This document shows, one piece after another, positions 4,872 to 5,019 of a DNA stretch of 5,019 nucleotides. Both the position numbers and the translations under genes were made by a program. The notes under the pieces were generated by a model. The model was not told where the DNA came from, ran no database searches, and saw only the letters and a list, made by a program, of their open reading frames with translations. This DNA comes from Pyrobaculum sp. (lineage in GTDB: Archaea; Thermoproteota; Thermoprotei; Thermoproteales; Thermoproteaceae): contig JAJHQT010000063.1 of NCBI GenBank assembly GCA_020833205.1, positions 1 to 5,019 on the forward strand, given 5' to 3'. Every line of letters starts with the position of its first letter. Positions within the stretch are counted from its first letter, which is position 1.

Positions 4872-5019
4872 CTCCAGCGGCGCGGGGCCATTGTGTCTGT
4901 GCGCATCCGCGACGTGTGTGGGACGGCCGTGCGGAGACTCATTATGCATCTTGTTGTGGAAAGACTTGCAAAGCGGCATGAGAATGGCGTACACCTAATC
5001 GAGAGGAGGCCTTAGAGGT
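4872..5019. other. No supported gene; possible leftover of the repeat element
   Basis: The frame of the PaRep2b-like remnant stays open upstream to a GTG at 4994, but the 41 residues added (rich in His and Pro) have no recognisable pattern. No TATA box, RNA gene or repeat is visible. It may be the sequence that normally precedes this family of repeat genes, carried along at insertion. Confidence 0.3.

Noticed and set aside
4872..4994. Extension of the PaRep2b-like frame to a GTG at 4994
   Set aside because: The added residues show no recognisable pattern and no promoter precedes them, while the ATG at 4871 begins the family-like sequence.

Overview
The window looks like a piece of a hyperthermophilic crenarchaeal chromosome, most likely Pyrobaculum or a close relative in the Thermoproteales. 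Four observations point there: an archaeal-type phenylalanyl-tRNA synthetase alpha subunit; a protein that resembles the archaea-only DUF1512 family; TATA boxes centred about 24-26 nt upstream of the start codons, which implies leaderless mRNAs; and a broken relative of what I recognise from memory as the Pyrobaculum PaRep2b repeat-protein family. I ran no database search, so family names rest on recall of sequence patterns.

Every gene I can support lies on the minus strand, so the order of transcription runs from high to low coordinates. At 4872-5019 I see no convincing gene. At 4644-4871 there is a nonsense-interrupted, truncated PaRep2b-like remnant. At 3078-4568 there is a secreted, probably glycosylated surface protein with a C-terminal membrane anchor. 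In the gap behind it, at 3002-3049, there is a well-formed C/D box small RNA that no ORF search would reveal, followed by two tandem hairpins. At 1778-2902 lies the DUF1512-type membrane-anchored protein, at 1424-1741 a small GTG-initiated protein of unknown function, at 1139-1369 a ribbon-helix-helix DNA-binding protein, and at 1-1064 the first 354 residues of PheS, which runs off the window.

The genes are packed closely (gaps of 36-175 bp) but do not look like one operon. Each of the five protein genes has its own TATA box, and several of these boxes double as the T-run behind the previous gene. The surrounding genes are functionally mixed: translation (PheS, tRNA/rRNA methylation guide), cell envelope (surface protein), regulation (RHH), and unknowns.

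The most interesting item is the C/D box RNA. Its D-box guide contains UUCGAA placed so that the nucleotide five positions from box D pairs with C56 of a tRNA T-loop. Pyrobaculum aerophilum is known to lack the aTrm56 enzyme and to make Cm56 in tRNA with a C/D guide RNA, so this locus is a candidate for that guide.
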